DNA of 64,000 nucleotides, from the NCBI RefSeq assembly GCF_902498915.1, contig NZ_CABVLQ010000001.1, one strand, 5' to 3'. Position numbers and translations under genes: made by a program. Below are positions 44,826 through 53,792 of the stretch, piece after piece. Position 1 is the first letter of the stretch; every line of letters starts with the position of its first letter. The DNA is from Escherichia ruysiae. Lineage in GTDB: Bacteria > Pseudomonadota > Gammaproteobacteria > Enterobacterales > Enterobacteriaceae. The notes under the pieces are model-generated. The model was given only the letters and a program-made list of their open reading frames with translations. It did not search any database and was not told the origin of the DNA.

Positions 44826-44886
44826 TTTTAGTCTCCTGTTAAGAGTTCTAAAAATGTGCTTCCTTAAAATAGTTCATCATTTTCCC

Positions 44887-45099
44887 TTAATTCGCATAGT
44901 GTGCTTTTGCACGAATTTCCGATACGCGGGGACCATTATGATAGCGTCGATGCCCACACATCCAACAAGAACAAAGACAAGGAGTACGAAAGCAAACACC
45001 TGATGCTTTTAAGCTTCCATCGCCTGCTGTGCAATAACAACGGCGGATTTTTTTTAATCGCGCCATATGATGGCGACGTTCAGCACGATTACGGGTCAT
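44887..45099 (-). CDS. Small Cys/His/Arg-rich protein (CSCWMCG family)
   Basis: A 70-residue protein. Its layout is N-terminal RNRAERRHHMARLKK, then a cysteine group near residues 42-49 (CLCSCWMCGHRR) and a basic tail. I recall a widespread family of short bacterial proteins with an RHH..R.K N-terminus and C-x-C-x-x-C-G-N-x-R centre; function is unknown. The cysteines suggest zinc binding. CAGGAGT precedes the ATG. It lies 84 bp after the XRE gene on the same strand. Confidence 0.65.
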   Translation of the reverse strand: MTRNRAERRHHMARLKKIRRCYCTAGDGSLKASGVCFRTPCLCSCWMCGHRRYHNGPRVSEIRAKAHYAN

Positions 45100-45183
45100 A
45101 GCAAAACTCCTGAACAGGCGGCACTATGCCGCTTTCATAGGAGCTCTGAATGCTGCTGCTTTCTGTATGGCATAACCATGCCT

Positions 45184-45450
45184 CTAACGGTTAAGTGCTT
45201 GCAGCACATGTTGCGGATCATTGGCAATCGCTCGCAGCAAAGCCTTTGCAGGCCCGGTCGGTGAACGCCGCCCCTGCTCCCAGTTACGCAACGTGTCTAC
45301 GCTTACGGAAATAAGATCGGCAAATTTAGATTGTGACAACCCTGAAGCGTGGCGTATTTCTTTGATTTTCATAGCATCAATTTCAAAAGTCCGTGAAGGC
45401 TGTCGCGTTCCTTCAAGAATTTCATTCATCTGGGTCATGCTGTGAGTCAA
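45184..45450 (-). CDS. XRE/HigA-type antitoxin-like regulator, 5' end truncated
   Basis: Helix-turn-helix protein of the NadS/HigA2 antitoxin family: IKEIRHASGLSQSKFADLISVSVDTLRNWEQGRRSPTGPAKALLRAI. Intact relatives begin about ten residues earlier, near an FERLT segment. That segment is still visible upstream in frame but lacks a start codon before a stop. The open frame starts with TTG at 45448-45450; the first ATG is at 45436-45438. No toxin gene is found upstream, where a hydrolase fragment abuts. Probably a decapitated toxin-antitoxin remnant that may still make a DNA-binding protein. Confidence 0.75.
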   Translation of the reverse strand: MTHSMTQMNEILEGTRQPSRTFEIDAMKIKEIRHASGLSQSKFADLISVSVDTLRNWEQGRRSPTGPAKALLRAIANDPQHVLQALNR

Positions 45451-45455
45451 CCGCT

Positions 45456-45833
45456 CAAAAGTGCGTTATCCTGCTTGATGCGACTGCGCATTTCGAAAGC
45501 TACATACGCAATGGTCACGATTACATCATCACACGCGATACTCTACTGAGTGGCTTTGAGATGTATCTGCCAGATATTGATCGCAAGCATCCTGACGCCA
45601 GCCCTCTTTGGCGCGATGATTTTAATGGCTTGCCGCCAGTTCATATAATTACCGCAGAATATGACCCGCTTTGTGATGAAGGCGAGGCGCTGTATCAGAG
45701 GATGACAGAGCAAGGCGTGCAATGTACCTGCCAACGCTACCTCGGGGTTATCCACGGATTTTTTCAGTTAGGGGGTATTAGCGAGGCTGCGCGATCGGCA
45801 CTACGGGATGTTGCCTGGAGAGCGGGAAGGTAA
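45456..45833 (+). pseudogene. C-terminal fragment of an alpha/beta hydrolase (Aes/HSL lipase family)
   Basis: About 125 codons matching the end of hormone-sensitive-lipase-type esterases: SYIRNGHDYIITRDTLLSGFEMYL, then ITAEYDPLCDEGEALY with the catalytic Asp and VIHGFFQLGG with the catalytic His. The N-terminal two thirds, including the HGGG oxyanion and GDSAG nucleophile motifs, is missing. The break lies near 45450-45475 where the XRE gene begins on the other strand. The fragment cannot be active. Confidence 0.82.
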
Positions 45834-45846
45834 CTCCGGACCTGGG

Positions 45847-45883
45847 CACTGAAAAGGTTTTCAGATTGAAAACCTTTTCAGTG
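45847..45883. terminator. 17-bp perfect hairpin between the hydrolase fragment and yiiD
   Basis: CACTGAAAAGGTTTTCA (45847-45863) pairs perfectly with TGAAAACCTTTTCAGTG (45867-45883), loop GAT. It lies just after the stops of the two convergent genes and probably ends yiiD transcription. Confidence 0.75.
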
Positions 45884-45895
45884 AAGTAAAACGTC

Positions 45896-46885
45896 CTACT
45901 CTTCTTCGTTCCCGCCCTCTTCATAAGGGCCAAATGGCTTAGCGGGAAGAACGATATACGTCCCTTCAAACACCGCACCAGGCGTCTCGTCGCCAAAGAT
46001 TTCAACCTGCATTTGCACTCGCGCTTTGCGCCCGCGCGCCAGACGGTCGAGATCGCCACTTAACGCACCGAGGTCGGCTACCGCATGAGGTTTACCGCTA
46101 ATCGGCTTGCTGTAACGAATATGCGCGTCAGCCAGAATAATCGTTCCGCCGAGATGGCGTTCGCGCAGCATCAGCCAGATAAGCCCCCAACCGGTGAGCG
46201 TTGCCAGCGAGAATAAACTCCCGGCAAACAGCGTATGATGCGGATTCTGATTGCCGGTTTCCGGCATGGTGGTGATAAATTTTTGCCCGGTATATTGCTG
46301 AATGCGCACGCCCATTTTTTCACTTAATGGGATGTGTTCATACCACGCCTGCTGGAGCTGGGCGCACCAGTCGCCGCGATGCAAAATGTCATCCAGAGTA
46401 GCGACGGGTTTAATCATCAAAAAATGGCGAATAGGCGTGGTGGTGGGCGTGGTGATCTCCCCCTGATTCACAAACCCCAGCTTGGCAAAAAACTCCACCG
46501 CGTCTTCGCGGGCGCTACAGGTCACGCGCTTAACGCCTTCCTGTCGTGCGACCGACTCCAGGGTCATCGCCATCAGCGTCCCTAGCCCTTTGTCCTGCAC
46601 GTCGGGATGAACGGCCATAAAACGGATGGAGGCTTCGTTATCGGCATTGATATACAGCCGACCTACCGCCACCAGATTACCCTGCTCGTCGACGACCATC
46701 TGGTGATGCGCCATCGCATCCCACGCGTCGCGTTCAGAACCTTTCGGTTGATGCAGGGGTTTACGCAACATCTCCCAGCGAAACTGATAGTAACGCTCTA
46801 ATTCTTCTTCTGTTTGTGGAACCCGAAGGTGATACATAGCGATACTCTCTCTTGTTTCCCGTGACAACCCTGGAAGCTGGCTCAT
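45896..46885 (-). CDS. yiiD: GNAT/hot-dog fusion protein YiiD (FabY/MadA type)
   Basis: A 329-residue fusion. The N-terminal ~150 residues form a GNAT acyltransferase-like domain ([28 protein letters not shown]), and the C-terminal half is a YiiD hot-dog thioesterase-like domain ([24 protein letters not shown]). In E. coli it has been linked to malonyl-ACP decarboxylation to start fatty acid synthesis (FabY/MadA). Its start overlaps the dtd stop by 4 bp. Confidence 0.93.
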
Positions 46886-47319
46886 ACCTGTAACCAGAAT
46901 GTCACGGGGCCATCATTGACCAGCGATACCTGCATATCCGCAGCGAAGCGTCCTGTTTGCGTGTTCATCTCTTGCTGACGGCAGCGTTCGACGAAATAGT
47001 CATATAGCGCCTCTGCGCGATCCGGTGATGCGCCTTTGGAGAAACTTGGGCGCATCCCCCGTTCGGTATCTGCGGCGAGAGTAAACTGGGAAACCACCAG
47101 CACACTACCGCCCGCCTGTTGCACGTTGAGATTCATCTTGCCTTCGGCATCGCTGAAGATGCGATAGCCGAGCACACGCTCGCACAGACGGTTTGCTTTC
47201 TGTTCGTCGTCATCCTTTTCGACACCCAATAACACCAAAAGTCCCGCGCCAATTTCGCCCGTCACTTCTCCCTCCACGGTGACGCTGGCACGGGTTACGC
47301 GTTGAATTAATGCAATCAT
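46882..47319 (-). CDS. dtd: D-aminoacyl-tRNA deacylase
   Basis: Proofreading enzyme of 145 residues that removes D-amino acids (and Gly from tRNA-Ala) from tRNAs. Active-site stretches [13 protein letters not shown] and the C-terminal [10 protein letters not shown] (the GPVT cross-subunit motif) are intact. Cytoplasmic dimer. Overlaps yihY and yiiD by 4 bp each, forming the yihX-yihY-dtd-yiiD unit. Confidence 0.96.
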
Positions 47320-48188
47320 GGTTCGTCGTCTTCTTCTTGTTCAGCAGCTTGTTTTAGTTTGCGGTATTCCCCGAGAGTGACAGTAATTTCCGCCCCAAGC
47401 AAGACGATACACCATGTCCAGTAGACCCAGACAAAGAGAATGGGGATCACTGCCAGTACGCCGTAAATGAGCTGATATGACGGGAACATGGTGATATAAA
47501 GCGCGAAACCTTTCTTCCCTGCTTCGAACAGGAGCGCGGCGACAAACGCGCCGACAATCGCGTCGCGGTTAGGTACGCGAATGGTGGGAACAACGCTGTA
47601 CAGCAGCCAGAAGGAGATCCACGACAACAGCAGCGGAAAAATACGCAGCACATTATCGATAACGGTATTGAGCTCGCTCGCCCAGCGCAGGGAGAGCAGA
47701 TAGGAGCTAATCGCCAGACTGGCTCCCGCCAGCAGCGGCCCCAGCGTCAAAATCATCCAATACACAGCAAACGAGTAAATTTTGGGACGCACCCGTTTAC
47801 TGCGCCAGATGGCGTTGAGTGCACTATCGATGGAATACATCAACAATAATGCCGTGACGATCAGCCCACATGCCCCGACGGCGGTCATCTTGTTGGAATT
47901 GGCAACAAACTGTTCGATATATTGCTGGATAACATCGCCAGTGGCAGGTAGAAAGTTGGCGAAAATAAAATGACGCAACTGAATGCTGACGTCGGAAAAC
48001 ATGGGAAAAGCGGCGAAAAGCGCAAAAACAACGGCAACCAGCGGCACTAATGAGAGCAACGACACATAGGCAAGGTTACCTGCCAGGGTTGTCATGTTGT
48101 CCTCATTAATGCGTTGCCAGAGTAGTTTCAGCCAGGCCCATAGCGGACGGGTACGATGCCTGGCTTTTTCATGGATGGTTTTTAGCAT
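47316..48188 (-). CDS. yihY: YihY-family inner membrane protein
   Basis: A 290-residue protein with six hydrophobic helices, of the YihY/virulence-factor BrkB family. It was once misnamed RNase BN. Signature region [25 protein letters not shown] near residues 38-62 and [27 protein letters not shown] near the end. Function unknown. Overlaps yihX by 7 bp. Confidence 0.94.
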
Positions 48189-48781
48189 AACACCTTCGCG
48201 AAATAGTCCGGGATGGTGGTTTTATCTTTCACCTGAATGCTGGTAATGCCTAGCTGATTAGCCCCTTCTATATTATCGGCGTTGTCATCGAAAAAGACGG
48301 TATCGCTGGGTGAAAAACCTTCTGCCTGTAAAACATGCTGGTAGATCCGCGCTTCCGGTTTGCGCATACCCAAATCTTGCGACAGATAGATATGGTCGGC
48401 AGCGTTGCGGATTTCCGGGTATTCCTCCGGCCAGAAAGTGGTATGCAGGCGGTTAGTATTGGAAAGCACCACCACGCGATGCCCCTGTTCACGCAGTTTA
48501 TGCATGATGTCGATCACTTCAGGGCGCAGCGCGACAAACACCGCCTGCCAGCCGTGGGAGAACTGTTCGTAACTTAGCGGTAAGGCCATCTCATGGCACA
48601 TAGCTTCAGCGAATTCTTCATCGCTAATTTGCCCGCGCTCATGCTGATGAAACGCCTCCCCCATATGAAAACTCTTCTTAAGCGTAGCCAGCGGAATGCG
48701 CGTTAAATCGCTCCAGGCTCCCAGCACACGGTTAAAGTCGATATCGACAATCACATTACCTAAATCAAAGATATAGAGCAT
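48182..48781 (-). CDS. yihX: Alpha-D-glucose-1-phosphate phosphatase
   Basis: HAD-superfamily phosphatase of 199 residues. Motif I is FDLGNVIVDID, motif II VVLSNTN, motif III Lys in GMRKPEARIY, motif IV FFDDNADNI. Acts on glucose 1-phosphate in the cytoplasm. The frame is open seven codons upstream, but AGGAGG sits six bases before the ATG at 48779-48781, giving the known length. In K-12 it follows yihW; here its upstream neighbour is the epimerase gene. Confidence 0.95.
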   Translation of the reverse strand: MLYIFDLGNVIVDIDFNRVLGAWSDLTRIPLATLKKSFHMGEAFHQHERGQISDEEFAEAMCHEMALPLSYEQFSHGWQAVFVALRPEVIDIMHKLREQGHRVVVLSNTNRLHTTFWPEEYPEIRNAADHIYLSQDLGMRKPEARIYQHVLQAEGFSPSDTVFFDDNADNIEGANQLGITSIQVKDKTTIPDYFAKVLC

Positions 48782-48921
48782 TTTTGCCTCCTTTCTCGCC
48801 ACAGGAAATTAACTGTAGCGGGAAAGGATGGGTTTGGCTATGTGGCAATAAGGGTAATCTTGTGATGCTGATTGCGAAAAAGCAGAGTAATTTCACTGGC
48901 TTTTTCGCAATAGATGAATGG

Positions 48922-49809
48922 TTAAGATTCAGGTGTAAATTGCCAACGAGTTTCGATGACCAGCGGCTTATCTGATGTCACCAATTCCGGCGTTAGATTT
49001 ATTGCGTTAGGTGCCTGAGTAAGCGGATTAACACAGGTGGCATCGGGCTGTTTATCAAATACCACCAGACTGTTTGCAGAAGAGGTCATGGTCATCGTGA
49101 GTTTACCAGGCCACAGTAACTTAACCTTCACCCCGTCATAAAAACCAAAACAGTCATCCCAGGGACCAGCTTGAGGAGAGATGCGATTTCCAGTTGGCAG
49201 TTCATCACTACCCGCTTCCTCTTGCCAGTCCGCATCAAAAAGCACCTGCAACGATTCTGTATTTTGCGGAGTCAGCTTTTTCGCAAACCACGGATGCCAG
49301 CCTGCAGAGGCCGGGAATGTATCGGTATGTGAATGGATTTCCAGTTGCAAAACCAGCGCATCGTTCTCCAGCAAAAAAGTCTGAATCACTTCCCCTTGCC
49401 AGGGCCACGGTGAAGCCAGGGGCATACGTAAAGTCAGGGAATCTATTGTTTTGTCGATGATTTCCCACGTTGAGTAACAAGCCATACCATGCAACGCATG
49501 TGGTGGTTTATTGGCGGGTAAAGAATAACATTGCCCACCAGCATTCAGCGTCGCATTCCCCAGTCGCCCTGCCCACGGCACCATTGGGAAACAGCCATAC
49601 TGAAAAGCTCTGCGCTGCGGCTGCCATTGGCGTAATACTTCAGAACCAAATGCCTTTAACGAGGTTATCCTGGCACCATCATGCGGATAAATCTGCAGGT
49701 GAATATTGCCTTTTTCCAGCGTCACTAACTCTCCTACAGGCCCAGGCCATGGCGCGTCAAACGCCTGTTGTAGCGCCAGGTAATGCTCGTTTTTTCGTTC
49801 AGTTTTCAT
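48922..49809 (-). CDS. Aldose 1-epimerase-like mutarotase of the sulfosugar locus
   Basis: A 295-residue GalM-type protein with GARITSLKAFGSEVLRQW, CFPMVPWAGRLGNA, HALHGMACYSTWEI (catalytic His) and SAGWHPWFAK (second His). Start MKTERKNEHYLAL lies eleven bases inside the end of the preceding MFS gene, with CAGGGAAC in front. Last gene of the operon starting at yihU. It may do the job of K-12 YihR, interconverting anomers of a sulfosugar, but whether it is a true YihR orthologue cannot be settled from memory. Confidence 0.82.
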   Translation of the reverse strand: MKTERKNEHYLALQQAFDAPWPGPVGELVTLEKGNIHLQIYPHDGARITSLKAFGSEVLRQWQPQRRAFQYGCFPMVPWAGRLGNATLNAGGQCYSLPANKPPHALHGMACYSTWEIIDKTIDSLTLRMPLASPWPWQGEVIQTFLLENDALVLQLEIHSHTDTFPASAGWHPWFAKKLTPQNTESLQVLFDADWQEEAGSDELPTGNRISPQAGPWDDCFGFYDGVKVKLLWPGKLTMTMTSSANSLVVFDKQPDATCVNPLTQAPNAINLTPELVTSDKPLVIETRWQFTPES

Positions 49810-51148
49810 GAGATTGTTCCCTGATGTAGCGGTAAGAAGCGGTTTCTTGTTCATCGGTCGGCTCAATCAGCCAGACGCAAACAAAGGAAAGAACTGAGAC
49901 AGCAAATAAAAACAGAGCGACATACCACGGTTTTCCTCCCCCTAGCGCCAGCAAACTTGAGGCGATAAGGGGACTTAGTCCGCCAAGAATCGCGGAAAAT
50001 TGATAAGCAAAAGAAAGGCCGGTATATCGTACTTTGGTACCGAACATGCGGGTGAAAAGTGTTGGCTGCACGGCAAACATCATCGTCGGACCTAAGTTGT
50101 AGCCGAGGATCATACTGCACCAGATGATGAGCGTACTTTTGCTATCCAGTAATAAGAAGAAAGGAAACGCGAACAGGACACAAAATCCTGCTCCCGACAA
50201 ATACAGACTTTTTTGACCTATACGATCTGATAACCATCCAACCAATGGACAACTGAAAATACCGATCGCCGAGGCAATCAACATACCCGTCAGGGGAATA
50301 TCTCGCGACAATGCTAATTGGCTGGAAATATAGACAATACCAAAGGCGTTAATAATATTAGAGGAGACACTTTCCGCCAGCCTCGCACCCAGTGCCAATA
50401 AAATATTTCGTGGATGTTTTTTGAATAATTCAATCAACGGAGGAACGGACTTTTCTTTATTATTCGTCGTTTTTTGCTTTTGAAAATCCAGCGTTTCTTC
50501 GGTATGCAGGCGGATAAACAGCCCAACGATCAACATCACCGCAGAAAGCCAAAACGGAATGCGCCATCCCCAGGAGAGAAACTGCTCCGAAGTAAGAAAA
50601 TGGTTACAGAGAGCAAAAATACCGGTTGCCAGCATAATACCCACAGACGCAGCCGTTTGCGGGAGTGAACCTAAAAATCCGCGTCGGGATTCGGGCGCTG
50701 ATTCTATGGTCATCAATGCCGCTCCGCCGTACTCGCCACCAAGACCAAAGCCCTGAATCAAACGCAGCACCATTAATACAAGCGGTGCCCAAATACCAAT
50801 TTCCTGATACGTCGGAATAAAACCAATCAAAAATGTGGAGCAACCGACAATAGCCAGCGTCCAGATAAGTGTTATTTTTCGCCCGATTTTATCGCCAAAA
50901 TGACCAAAGACGATGCCACCTAAAGGACGAGTCAGAAAACCGACACCAAAGGTCGCAAAGGAAGCTATAAGACCTATAAAAGGATCGCTGTCTGGATAAA
51001 ACAGCGGTGCAAATACCAGTCCTGCTGCCGTGCCAAAAATAAAGAAGTCATACCATTCCATTAACGCGCCTGCGAAACTGCCCATAACGACACGTCTCAT
51101 GGCTTTACCGGAAAGCCCTTCACGCGGTGCGGGTAACTTTTCAGACAT
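49799..51148 (-). CDS. MFS transporter, metabolite:H+ symporter (ShiA/ProP) type
   Basis: A 449-residue protein with 12 hydrophobic segments. The N-terminus RRVVMGSFAGALMEWYDFFIFGTAAGLVF and GFLTRPLGGIVFGHFGDKIGRK are typical of the metabolite:proton symporter family for anionic organic compounds (shikimate, citrate, proline/betaine). An anion-type transporter would suit a sulfonate substrate or the DHPS product. Preceded by CAGGAGAGG. It has no counterpart in the K-12 yih cluster, which uses GPH-family YihO and YihP. Confidence 0.85.
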   Translation of the reverse strand: MSEKLPAPREGLSGKAMRRVVMGSFAGALMEWYDFFIFGTAAGLVFAPLFYPDSDPFIGLIASFATFGVGFLTRPLGGIVFGHFGDKIGRKITLIWTLAIVGCSTFLIGFIPTYQEIGIWAPLVLMVLRLIQGFGLGGEYGGAALMTIESAPESRRGFLGSLPQTAASVGIMLATGIFALCNHFLTSEQFLSWGWRIPFWLSAVMLIVGLFIRLHTEETLDFQKQKTTNNKEKSVPPLIELFKKHPRNILLALGARLAESVSSNIINAFGIVYISSQLALSRDIPLTGMLIASAIGIFSCPLVGWLSDRIGQKSLYLSGAGFCVLFAFPFFLLLDSKSTLIIWCSMILGYNLGPTMMFAVQPTLFTRMFGTKVRYTGLSFAYQFSAILGGLSPLIASSLLALGGGKPWYVALFLFAVSVLSFVCVWLIEPTDEQETASYRYIREQSHEN

Positions 51149-51210
51149 AATTTTCCTCTCCTGGTAGGCGAGAAATCTGGGATACGAACCACTAAACGTG
51201 GGCAGTTTGA

Positions 51211-51246
51211 ATTAATGCGCATCGGTTTAAGCCGATGCGCATTAAT
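51211..51246 (-). repeat. Strong hairpin between the two MFS genes
   Basis: Perfect 15-bp stem ATTAATGCGCATCGG / CCGATGCGCATTAAT with a 6-nt loop, adjoining the stop codon of the upstream MFS gene. It lies inside the operon and lacks a U-tract, so processing or mRNA stabilisation is more likely than full termination. Confidence 0.65.
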
Positions 51247-52680
51247 TTATTTCTTCAATTCAGCCAGAACCTCTGCATCCTCAGCATCAACATTTGCTCC
51301 CAAAGGTTCCCAATTAATCAATACGCAGGTCAGGAACCCCAGGAATGGCACAATTGCCAACCAATAAAACGCTTCAGTTTTCAACGTACCCCACAGCATC
51401 GGCCAGAAAATGAGTCCTGCAATTGCCCCTGTGCGCATAATAGCGCGGGCAAATCCGACCCCAGTAGGGCGAATAGCGGGAGGATAAGAGAGTGTGGCAA
51501 TGGTCATGCCCAGCCCACCAGGACCCGCTGAATGGAAGAAAATAATTGATCCCAATAACCCTAAAGACAGCCAGGGATTAGTCGTTGCCAGTGCGCCTAA
51601 CGACAGCAATGCTAAGGTCACAACAGCAAATCCATACATCGACTGTCGGCGAGTACCCAGTCGTTGGAGAATAAACGAGCCGATCATCCCGCCTGTCACC
51701 CCACAAAGGGCATTCACGACGGCAGAACCGGTCAACGCGCCAGTAAGCCCGCCACTTATTATTCCCGCCAACGTAAGAGGAAGATAAACACCTACGGCGT
51801 TATATTGCCACGCCTGCATGGTTGCCACGACACAACCAAGAATGGTGCGTTTGCGGTAACGATCATTAAATAAGATGCCATACCCACCACTGTATTTATT
51901 CTCTGCTTTTTCCGAGAATTTCGCTTCTGTTGTACCCGATGCCGCAACGCGAGCCTGAACACCATAACGTTTTCCCAGAATGTCGCACGCTTCCTGGTAA
52001 CGCCCGACGCGTGCAGCCCACATTGCGGATTCACCAATAAAGAAGTAACGCAAAATCATGAAGATGACTGCAAAAATAGCTCCGATGAATATTCCGTAAC
52101 GCCACAATTGTTCTTCAGCGATACCCGACAGAAGCAGCGGCAAAAGCACCAAATAAACAACGGTTGTCGAAACATACCAGGCCATTTGCCAGAGGTTGAC
52201 CGACGTTCCGGTTTTCTTCGACGTTGAACCACGAAGCTCTGCCACGGCATTGGTTGCCAAAGGGAAGTCGATGCCTAAACCAAAGTCCATGATGACGCGG
52301 CACACCAGCACCCACCAGATACTGGGAGCAATAGCTACCGCTGCAGCACCGATGGTGCACAGCCCCATGCCAATAATAAATGCCCGCTTTTGCCCAAAGC
52401 GGTTTATTACTCGGTTCGCTAATAAACCGCCAATTAACGCGGCGATTAATACTGATGCATTGACGGTTGCAGCAAGACCCGGCGAAATGCCGAATTGAGC
52501 GGCAATGTATTTATTACCAAACCCCACCATCGCCGCCTGGTAGGCATCAATCAATATGCCGCCCAAAGCAATAAAAATAACGCCGATACTGGTGTTGATT
52601 GCAGAGTTCTTATTAACAATATCAATTACGTCCTGTGGCCGACTAATTGAATAAGTTGCAGGACTGGTGATTTGACTCAT
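51247..52680 (-). CDS. MFS transporter, sugar-porter-like
   Basis: A 477-residue membrane protein with about 12 helices. It has features of the sugar/organic-compound MFS group (LIDAYQAAMVGFGNKYIAAQFG, LLANRVINRFGQKRAFIIG, RVIMDFGLGIDFPLATNAVAEL) and a large central cytoplasmic loop (about residues 215-280). AAGGACAC precedes the start. Likely the importer of the substrate oxidised by the adjacent dehydrogenase. Absent from the K-12 yih cluster by memory. Confidence 0.83.
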   Translation of the reverse strand: MSQITSPATYSISRPQDVIDIVNKNSAINTSIGVIFIALGGILIDAYQAAMVGFGNKYIAAQFGISPGLAATVNASVLIAALIGGLLANRVINRFGQKRAFIIGMGLCTIGAAAVAIAPSIWWVLVCRVIMDFGLGIDFPLATNAVAELRGSTSKKTGTSVNLWQMAWYVSTTVVYLVLLPLLLSGIAEEQLWRYGIFIGAIFAVIFMILRYFFIGESAMWAARVGRYQEACDILGKRYGVQARVAASGTTEAKFSEKAENKYSGGYGILFNDRYRKRTILGCVVATMQAWQYNAVGVYLPLTLAGIISGGLTGALTGSAVVNALCGVTGGMIGSFILQRLGTRRQSMYGFAVVTLALLSLGALATTNPWLSLGLLGSIIFFHSAGPGGLGMTIATLSYPPAIRPTGVGFARAIMRTGAIAGLIFWPMLWGTLKTEAFYWLAIVPFLGFLTCVLINWEPLGANVDAEDAEVLAELKK

Positions 52681-52749
52681 CGCAGTGTCCTTTTTAATTG
52701 TTGTAGGGTGGCGCTGACGTGACGCAGCGCCAGACAGAGATTTAGAAAA

Positions 52750-53760
52750 TCATTCCGGCGCAAATTGCAGCATGACCTTTATGGAGTCATTTTGCTGCGC
52801 GCGTTCGAATGCCGCCGCTGCATCCTCAATGGCAAATAAATCGGTAACCAGTTCACTGGTATCAAACCGCCCATCCGCCAGCCATTCGATAACAGCATCG
52901 AAATCTTCAGGGATGTACATGCCAGAGTTGAGCAAGTCACGCTCGAAACGTTGCATCATCGGTAATGGTATTTCACGCGGCCCACTTGGTACGCCCATGC
53001 ACACGACGGTGCCTCCGGCATATACACGGGTACATGCATCGTTAAGCGTGGCCTGCGCTGCAACGACATCAATCGCCCCCGTAAATCGCACATCTGCGGC
53101 CAGCTCACCTGGTGCCCAAACTTCTGCTGCGCCCAGCTTTAACGCCAGCGCGCGTTTGGCAGCGTCAGGTTCAATCACGGTAATCTTACCTGCCCCCATA
53201 ATGCGCAGTGCCTGCACGATGGATAAGCCTATCGTTCCGGCACCAATCACCAGTACGCTTTCCAGAGAAGCTTTCGGCATTCGGTTAACGCAGTGACGAG
53301 CACAAGCCGCCGGTTCGGCAAAGGCCAACACTTTTAGCGGTAAAGAGGCTGGTGCGACATGGCAATTACGCGCAGGAACAATGTGTTGTGAGCGAGCAAA
53401 GCCCGGTGCGCGAAAACCAGCAACCTGCGGTGGTTCACAAAGATTAAAACGTCCTGCTTTGCAGGCTCGGCATTCCATGCAAGCCATGATGGGATCGACC
53501 ACAACATGATCGCCCGGCTGTACATTTTTAACGTCGCTGCCAACTTCCGTAACGCGCGCTGCAATTTCATGACCGGGGACGACAGGTGGTTTGGCAAACG
53601 GATGACCGCCTTTCAGAACATGCAGATCCGAACCGCATATCCCATAGAACACAGGCGCAATCCGCACTTCGTGCGGTTTAAGTTCCTGGTGTGGTACTTC
53701 AACATATTGAGTGGTGACTTTCCCAATATCTGAAAATAAAACCTGGGTAATTTTATCCAT
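52750..53760 (-). CDS. Zinc-dependent MDR dehydrogenase (sorbitol/L-idonate dehydrogenase type)
   Basis: A 336-residue medium-chain dehydrogenase. Catalytic zinc ligands are Cys42 (GICGSDLH), His64-Glu65 (PGHEIAA) and Glu149 (FAEPAACARH). The structural zinc has Cys94, 97, 100 and 108. The NAD-binding Rossmann loop is VIGAGTIGLS (172-180). Close relatives oxidise polyols or aldonates at a secondary alcohol. It occupies the place of isomerase yihS in the K-12 operon. I propose that it forms sulfofructose, for example from a sulfo-hexitol; this is inference. GGAG precedes the ATG. Confidence 0.85.
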   Translation of the reverse strand: MDKITQVLFSDIGKVTTQYVEVPHQELKPHEVRIAPVFYGICGSDLHVLKGGHPFAKPPVVPGHEIAARVTEVGSDVKNVQPGDHVVVDPIMACMECRACKAGRFNLCEPPQVAGFRAPGFARSQHIVPARNCHVAPASLPLKVLAFAEPAACARHCVNRMPKASLESVLVIGAGTIGLSIVQALRIMGAGKITVIEPDAAKRALALKLGAAEVWAPGELAADVRFTGAIDVVAAQATLNDACTRVYAGGTVVCMGVPSGPREIPLPMMQRFERDLLNSGMYIPEDFDAVIEWLADGRFDTSELVTDLFAIEDAAAAFERAQQNDSIKVMLQFAPE

Positions 53761-53792
53761 TGTTATTCTCCAGAATCGATATCCATAGGGGA

